Shown one piece after another: positions 34,791 through 64,000 of a stretch of 64,000 nucleotides of DNA. Source of the stretch: Tenrec ecaudatus. Taxonomy: Eukaryota; Chordata; Mammalia; Afrosoricida; Tenrecidae. How positions within the stretch are numbered: the first letter of the stretch is position 1; every line of letters starts with the position of its first letter. The translations under genes and the position numbers were made by a program. The stretch lies in the NCBI RefSeq assembly GCF_050624435.1, contig NC_134530.1:148962721-149026720 (forward strand). The letters are read 5' to 3'. The notes under the pieces are model-generated. The model was given only the letters and a program-made list of their open reading frames with translations, ran no database searches and was not told the DNA's origin.

Positions 34791-34994
34791 CAAGGAAGTA
34801 AGCTTGATAAGCACGCACCTGTTAGGATTAGAGGGTTGCCTGGGCTGCTTTCACAGCTTGAAGGAGACCCCAGTGGAAACAGGAGCTCTGAGCTAAAATG
34901 AACCCCGAAGGCTAGACTAGGAGCTTCCCAATAAAGACACAGGGGTGAAGAAACGTGCCAGGCAAGTGTCAGGCAGAGGGGAGAGGGCTGGTGC

Positions 34995-35200
34995 ATTCAG
35001 GGAGCTGCACGCAGTCTGCTTTGGCCAGCTCAGTGGACATTTGGGGGAGTCTGAGAGATTACATGCCTGAAGAGGCAAGTAGCACACGGATGACAAAGGG
35101 CTTCAGATGCCACGCTAAGGACTTCAGGCTCTGGCCTATGCAGCTTGACAGGAGGCTAGTGAAACTGGTCAAGAGTTTACTGTAATAATCCAGGGTAGTA
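34995..35200 (+). repeat. ancient interspersed repeat
   Basis: GAGAGATTACATGCCTGAAG, TTCAGGCTCTGGCCTATGCA and GTTTACTGTAATAATCCAGG; same type as 12870-13290. Confidence 0.35.
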
Positions 35201-35247
35201 GAGAGGCCCCCGTGTAAGGGAATCCATTTCCACCAACACCAGATGGC

Positions 35248-35253
35248 TTTAAT
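35248..35253 (-). terminator. AP4B1: possible AP4B1 poly(A) signal (ATTAAA)
   Basis: ATTAAA on the minus strand, about 280 bases past the AP4B1 stop. No AATAAA is seen nearer to the stop. Usage is inferred. Confidence 0.3.
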
Positions 35254-35530
35254 AAAACAATCCCAAACACTAAAATAATCCATATCCCATCCCCAATCCG
35301 CAATATCAATTACCAACATTTATCTCTAATAAGATCATCATGGAAAAGTGAGGCCATTTGCCAACAGGCCTAAGAGGAATGTAATCACTGGTCTTTAGGG
35401 AAAAAAGAATCCCGACTCCTAGACTTCCCATCCTCCTTCGAATCTGACACGACATGGATTTCCAGGCAGCTCAACTAAGACCCACTAAGGGACTGAGGGC
35501 TGGTCACCGCAGGGCGACAGCTCACATAGG

Positions 35531-44635
<9,105 letters not shown>

Positions 44636-44691
44636 TCAGGGTACTTCCCACAGATCTAGCTAGAGAACTCCTCCAGTCTTTGGCTGGGGAC

Positions 44692-59157
<14,466 letters not shown>

Positions 59158-60149
59158 TCCACCTGGCAAGCTGGGAGATGATGACTGATAGCACTATTTG
59201 TTGGGGGCCTTCTTTTACTATCTTCACGGGATCCTTGAGGACTCACCCACAGCAGCACCTCCCAGTCTCTGTGGAATCCTTGCTCACATTCTTGAAGCTG
59301 TTTGAAAAGCACTTTTCAGGATCATCTCTTCCAGGGTCACATGAAAAGTTCTGCGAAGGCCTGTAGGAACCAACTCTGTCCTTGCATTTAGTCCCGTACT
59401 TCTCGAACCTCCCTGAGCATGCAACAGAAAGTCCCAACCAACAGGGAGCCCAGGGTTCCCACTGTTACTTTGTGCAGGGCGTCCCTTTCTCCCTCTTCCC
59501 AGATGAACCTCCCCAGGTGGTGCTGTTTTTAAGTTTGGGACTGCAGTTTGATTTGATAAAGTAGTGTCAGAGCCAGCATGTCGTAGGTCCCAGTGTCATT
59601 GATTTGCTGTGACCCCAGCCAAGTTACTTCCTGTCACCGCCCTTCTGAGGGAACAGGAAGCAATGAAGAGGCCGCCTTTGACTCAGTGGTGGAAAGTTCC
59701 ACATCTGACTCGTTTGTGTCACTGGGGACCCTGTAGGAGCAGAGCCTGCTACAGGGGCAGGAAGTTGGTACCCCTCACCCAGGCATTACCTGTAGCCCAA
59801 CTGAACAGTCCAGCTCCCAGCTGCCTGGAGTCCCTGACAGCGTGGCTGACAGCGAGTTACAGAAGATCAGATGTGCTGGCAGACATCTCTGTGGTTGTTC
59901 GCATAGCTGGCATGTTTGCTGTCCCCCGCCCCGTTCAGGGAGCCGGAGCACACAGCCTGTTTGTTTTAGTATCCAGGGACAAGACCCGGATGCCAGCTGG
60001 CTGGAAGGGGTGGGAGTGTGTGCAGTTCCCTCCTGCCCTGCTTATGACCTGACCAAATGCCAAACCCATAAGCCAGCCAGCAGATACCACAGACATGAGC
60101 AAATGGGCTCAGAGAGGGCATGGGCTTTGGAGCTGGGCATGTGAATAAA
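59158..60149 (+). other. DCLRE1B: DCLRE1B 3'UTR with poly(A) signal at 60144-60149
   Basis: Non-repetitive sequence from the stop codon to the first good AATAAA (GTGAATAAAAACAG). No SINE or L1 was recognised inside, in contrast to both flanks, which fits a retained 3'UTR. The exact end is inferred. Confidence 0.5.
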
Positions 60150-61019
60150 AACAGCTTCAGAACCAAAGCCTTGCTCCTTAGACATAGGGGGTGCTGGTCC
60201 TTGTCAGGTGGGGTGGGGTCTGAAGGGGGGGGTTTGCTACTTTCGAAAGGAGCTGGGAAGGCTTAAAAAGTAGGCTACAGCCATGCTCTTGCACAAACTG
60301 TCCACAGTTCTGTCTTGCCAGTGACCTTAGCTGTAAGTCTGGGGGTCATCTACGAGAGCTCAGGCAGGAAAGCAGGAGTGCAGCCTGGGCCAATGGCTTC
60401 AATAGTAGAACTTCAGTTCTTCACCTAAAATCGGGATGAAATCTCTGCCCCACAGTTGCTCTGGAGATGAAATATTTGGTAAAATTCGTAGCGCAGTGTA
60501 AGTACATGAGTGTGTGTGGTGGGAGCTGACGTTGGGTCGGCCCCATTCACAGTGGCCTCTTGCGCAGCAGAGCGCGGTGCTTCCAATTCTGTGCCACTCC
60601 CTTAATCCATCGGAGATGAGCGGGTTGTGATCCATAGGGTCTCCAGAAGCAGATCACCAGACCTTTCTTCCTCATCTGTTTTAGTCTGGACATTCTACCG
60701 AAACCGGTTCTGTATCCTAGCCAGCAGGCAAGCCTGTGCTAACAGATGGGTGATGACTGCACAGGAGATGCGTTGACTGAGAACTGAAACCAGATCTCCT
60801 TTGCAGAAAGTGGGAAATCCACCCTTGAACCACCCGAACCACCAGTGTGTCCTTGTGTGACAGATGCCTCAAATGTTGGTTCTCTTAGCCTCAGGTTATT
60901 TAGAAAAGAAATGTTCTGTGTATAAAAGAGACCTCTTCTTGCAAAGAACTTAATTAAATAACACAAAGTTTGAGGCAAAAAAAGAGGCCTCAATAATTAT
61001 AAATATAGGAAGAAGAAAA
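60150..61019. other. intergenic, nothing recognised
   Basis: Downstream of the DCLRE1B poly(A) site. A G-rich run near 60205-60235. HIPK1 not reached. Confidence 0.4.
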
Positions 61020-61600
61020 ACAATGGTCATTTCTCCAAATGATAGGTTTACTTCTAGTCTTTTTCTATGGGATGTAAATGTGTCAACTAGACACCCCTAT
61101 CTCCTACCCCCAAAGTGGGATGATACTGTAATCTTACATCCTGCATTTTACTGTCATAAAAATCTCAAACATGTTCTCTTATCATTAAGTTCTTCAAAAT
61201 GGCATTTTTAAATGTATTTTTAAATCATTTCATTTGGGTTTTGTACAACTATTTTATCACAATCCATACAACCATCCACTGTATCAAGCACATTTGCACA
61301 TCTGCTGCCATCATTTTCAAAACATTCTCTTTTCTACCCAAACCCTGGAAAAATGCCATTTTAATAGCTGCATGTGGGTCTACCTTCATTAAATCATGTT
61401 CGTGTTCAGTGTTGTGTACTGGTTTTTCACAGCTTTCCATACGACACAATGAGCATCCTGGTACGTCCATATGTTGGCATTTTTTTGTTTCCTTAATTTA
61501 CTGGAAATGGGTTTAGAATTTTAAGGTCTTGATTCAAATTGTACTAAATTGCCCTTTAGAAAAAGATTCCTGATTTTCCTTTCTGCAAACAAGGGTAGCA
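61020..61600 (-). mobile_element. ancient L1 fragment, split by a younger L1 end
   Basis: TTAATAGCTGCATGTGGGTC, AATGAGCATCCTGGTACGTC and ACTAAATTGCCCTTTAGAAA are the antisense wording of old mammalian L1M-type repeats. Interrupted at 61212-61350. Confidence 0.5.
61212..61350 (-). mobile_element. short L1 3' end with target duplication
   Basis: TATTTTATCACAATCCATAC and GCACATTTGCACATCTGCTG match the L1 3' terminus. AAATGGCATTTTTA and AAATGCCATTTTA flank it. Confidence 0.8.
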
Positions 61601-62750
61601 TTAAAATACCTTGGAGACTCATCAAGTTCACACAGTCCCATTAGAATTGCACCTGTTGACACGTGGAAAATCATCCCGTGTTGGATTAATAAATATTATT
61701 TACTACGCTGCATATACAGCAAGCCATATCCTGACTTCTTCAGGGAACCTCTTAGCTCACTTCTGGGTGACCCCAAGGTGGCTGGGAGAGATAAAGTAGT
61801 TCTCAGAAGAAGGGCCCCCCACAGCGGCCTTATCTTCTAGAAACAAGGGAGCCCATGTGTTCTGACACATGCTGTGTCACACGTTCCTAAAAGCTGGGCT
61901 GAGGAATTCAGATGAAGGGCAGACGGAAAGGACATGCTAAGTTTGGGTTTTAATGGCATATTTCCTTAAAGTAAATTTGACTTCTTAAAAGAGATTAGTA
62001 GTTGCTTTATATGATTTTTCAACACTTCCCTCATTATCAAATGCTGCATGGCGTAGATCTTTTAAATGTCCAATGAAAGCCATTTTCCGAATCTCAGGAT
62101 GGTCCTGTAAATGAGTGAAGCTCAGGCAAGTCAACCTTGAAGGTAGTGGGAAAGGAGTTCCTAGAGGTCACCTAACTGTTGGTTTCATGATGTCTGGGAA
62201 AACTTGTACTTTTCCACACACAGACTGACAGTGGCTTATGTCCCTTTACAAGGGGAAAACTATATATATTCCTGGCTGGATGGAGGGGACTATCTTTCAC
62301 TCCTGACCCAAATTGCCCTGTGTGGCAGGAAATAGAAGATGAATGAGTCTTGTTCTTGTCTCAAGCAAAGGGACTTGGGCCTGGGGTCTCTGTCTCAAGT
62401 CTACGCCCAAAGAACGGGTTTTCTCCATGTGCTTGATTCTTTCTGAAGCAGGAGAAAGTCTCGTTTGGCTCCTTGTGTACATATTTTGATGCTATCTCTA
62501 GAAGTCTGCCTGTTGCCAGCTATCCAGCTCCCACCCTCCCCAAGCAGCCCTGTTGATGAATGTAAAGCTAACTAGATCCCATCACGGTGTTCCCATGCAC
62601 AGCAGAATGACATGTTGCCCCAGCTTTGTGACAATATCCTGGAGCTAACTGTGTGGCCCCTGGATATTGTGAGTACTTGTCAACCCAGGGTCTCATTCTG
62701 TTGTGAGGTTTTCACTGGTTGGGAATTGGAAGTAGGTTAGTGGCCTTTTT
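61601..62750. other. intergenic, nothing recognised
   Basis: No gene or nameable repeat seen. Confidence 0.4.
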
Positions 62751-62756
62751 AGTCTA

Positions 62757-63060
62757 CTGAGCCCTGGGGGGCAGAGTGGTTACTGCTAACTGCAAGATCA
62801 GTAGTTCAACCACCAGTCACTCCTTGGGAGAAAGATGAGAATTTCTCCTATAAAGTGAGCCTGCGAAGCAAGGATGGTGAGACTTCATCATGTACTTTGG
62901 ACGTATCAGGAGAAAGACATGCTTGGTAAAGCATAGGGGCGGCGAAAGACAAAGACCCTCAACGAACTAGAAACAATTATGAGGATGGTGCAAGACCAGG
63001 CCGTGTCGCTATGGGTTGGAACCAACTCTGGCAGTGAGCTTGGTTTGGGGTTTGGTAGTT
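62757..63060 (+). mobile_element. AfroSINE head fused to a longer RTE tail
   Basis: TGAGCCCTGGGGGGCAGAGT to GAATTTCTCCTATAAAG is AfroSINE. It changes directly into RTE pol/tail sequence (GGATGGTGAGACTTCATCAT, CATGCTTGGTAAAGCATAGG) and ends GGCAGTGAGCTTGGTTTGGG. Confidence 0.75.
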
Positions 63061-63334
63061 TGGAAGCTGTGCTGTACGCTGTCCATCATGGGTGACCGTG
63101 CTAGTATCTGAAATACCAGTAGCCTACCTTCTGGCATCATAGCAACATACAAGCCACCTCAGGACAGACTGACAGATTAGTCAACAGTCCCTTTGGCAAG
63201 CTATTTTCTTTTGGATTCCTGAGCTTCCCAAGACATCCTACACTGGCAGGAATGATTTCCCCTCTCCTTTATCACCAAATCTATAATAGCTTGTAGGATT
63301 TCTGGGGTGGTGTTGCTGGTGGGGGGTGGGGAGG

Positions 63335-63580
63335 AGTTGTTAGATGCCCTTGAGTTGATTGTGGCCCAGAGCAGCCCCATGCACAATGGAACCAAATGCT
63401 GCCCAGTCGTGTGCCACCCTCAACATTGTTCCTATGCCTGAGCCCATTGTTGAAGCCACGGTGTCAACCCCTCTTGTTGAGAGCCTTCCTCTCCTTTGCT
63501 GCCCCTCCGCCTCACCAAGCATGATGTCCTTCTCCAGGTGTAACACACAGTCTTGCCATCCTTCCTTCTAAGGAGCCACT
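63335..63580 (-). mobile_element. RTE LINE 3' end
   Basis: Antisense: AGCCCCATGCACAATGGAAC, GAGCCCATTGTTGAAGCCAC and ATGATGTCCTTCTCCAGGTG. Confidence 0.8.
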
Positions 63581-63619
63581 CTATCCCAAGCTTGGTGCAT
63601 TCCATTGCCTAAGCGCATG

Positions 63620-63745
63620 TGAAAGGTGGACATTGAATAAAGAAGACCGAAGAAGAACCAGTGCGTTTGAATTATGATGCTGGAGAAGAATACAGAAAGT
63701 ACATGGGCAAACCCATCTGTCTTGGGATGGTTAAGCGTGTCTTTA
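63620..63745 (+). mobile_element. RTE LINE fragment, head-to-head with the preceding one
   Basis: GTGGACATTGAATAAAGAAG, CCGAAGAAGAACCAGTGCGT and GAATTATGATGCTGGAGAAG in sense orientation. Confidence 0.7.
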
Positions 63746-64000
63746 TTTGAACCACAGTGCTCTTATTCAGCTGTAACCTCCCACTTGACTGTCCTATTCT
63801 TGGATATTTTTCTCTGCACACATCCTTAACTTACCATGTCATAGAAAACACCAAGACTCTTAGGCTTGATTCTTCTGGGCAATTTCTTATTCAATCATCT
63901 TTCAGTCATAAAAAGCTTCCAGATTAGCCTTGGATTAATATTTCCATGTGTAAAATCCTGTTTTGTTATGGCTAGTTTAGCAGTCCTGGATCCTGCCGGA

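Overview
This is nuclear DNA from a placental mammal, almost certainly an afrotherian and most likely a tenrec such as Echinops. Three lines of sequence evidence point that way. Dozens of AfroSINE copies are present (tRNA-like head starting near GAGCCCTGGTGG, tail near GAGTCAGAATCGA..GATGGCAGTGAG). Pieces of their RTE/BovB-type LINE partner occur throughout. There is also a clean non-autonomous SPIN hAT transposon, a family described from tenrec but not from most mammals. Genes are split into small exons with GT-AG introns, and no bacterial features are seen.

Three protein-coding genes can be read exon by exon, in the order found on human 1p13.2. BCL2L15 (minus strand, 17.4-23.5 kb) has four coding exons and 163 codons. 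AP4B1 (minus, 35.5-44.6 kb) has ten coding exons and 739 codons. DCLRE1B/Apollo (plus, 45.5-59.2 kb) has four coding exons and 523 codons. All reading frames are open and all catalytic or diagnostic motifs are present. AP4B1 and DCLRE1B are head to head, with 833 bp between start codons, and share a GC-rich, CpG-rich bidirectional promoter. PTPN22 would be expected left of BCL2L15 and HIPK1 right of DCLRE1B; neither was recognised here. The three proteins do unrelated jobs (a Bcl-2-family protein, TGN vesicle adaptor, telomere and crosslink-repair nuclease); only the promoter is shared.

Layout: 0-12.9 kb is almost solid L1. It comprises an antisense ORF2 piece, an L1 with 5' leader and part of ORF1 but no ORF2, and a longer ORF2 plus 3'UTR copy carrying a nested solo LTR and another retroelement. 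13-17.4 kb holds AfroSINEs, an RTE tail, old hAT relics and a 5S rRNA pseudogene. 17.4-23.5 kb is BCL2L15. 23.5-35.5 kb is intergenic and repeat-rich, with two hAT elements, a 90-bp inverted duplication, a GA microsatellite and an antisense L1 3'UTR. 35.5-45.4 kb is AP4B1 and the promoter. 45.5-60.1 kb is DCLRE1B, whose 10.7-kb third intron contains most of an RTE LINE, the SPIN element and nested L1s. 60.2-64 kb is intergenic with L1, AfroSINE and RTE pieces.

No previously undescribed gene system is evident. The most interesting material is the set of hAT elements with readable target duplications, an inverted duplication giving a natural empty site for one of them, a DCLRE1B C-terminus that differs from human, an AfroSINE-RTE chimera, and a ~0.5-kb retroelement family present in two copies.
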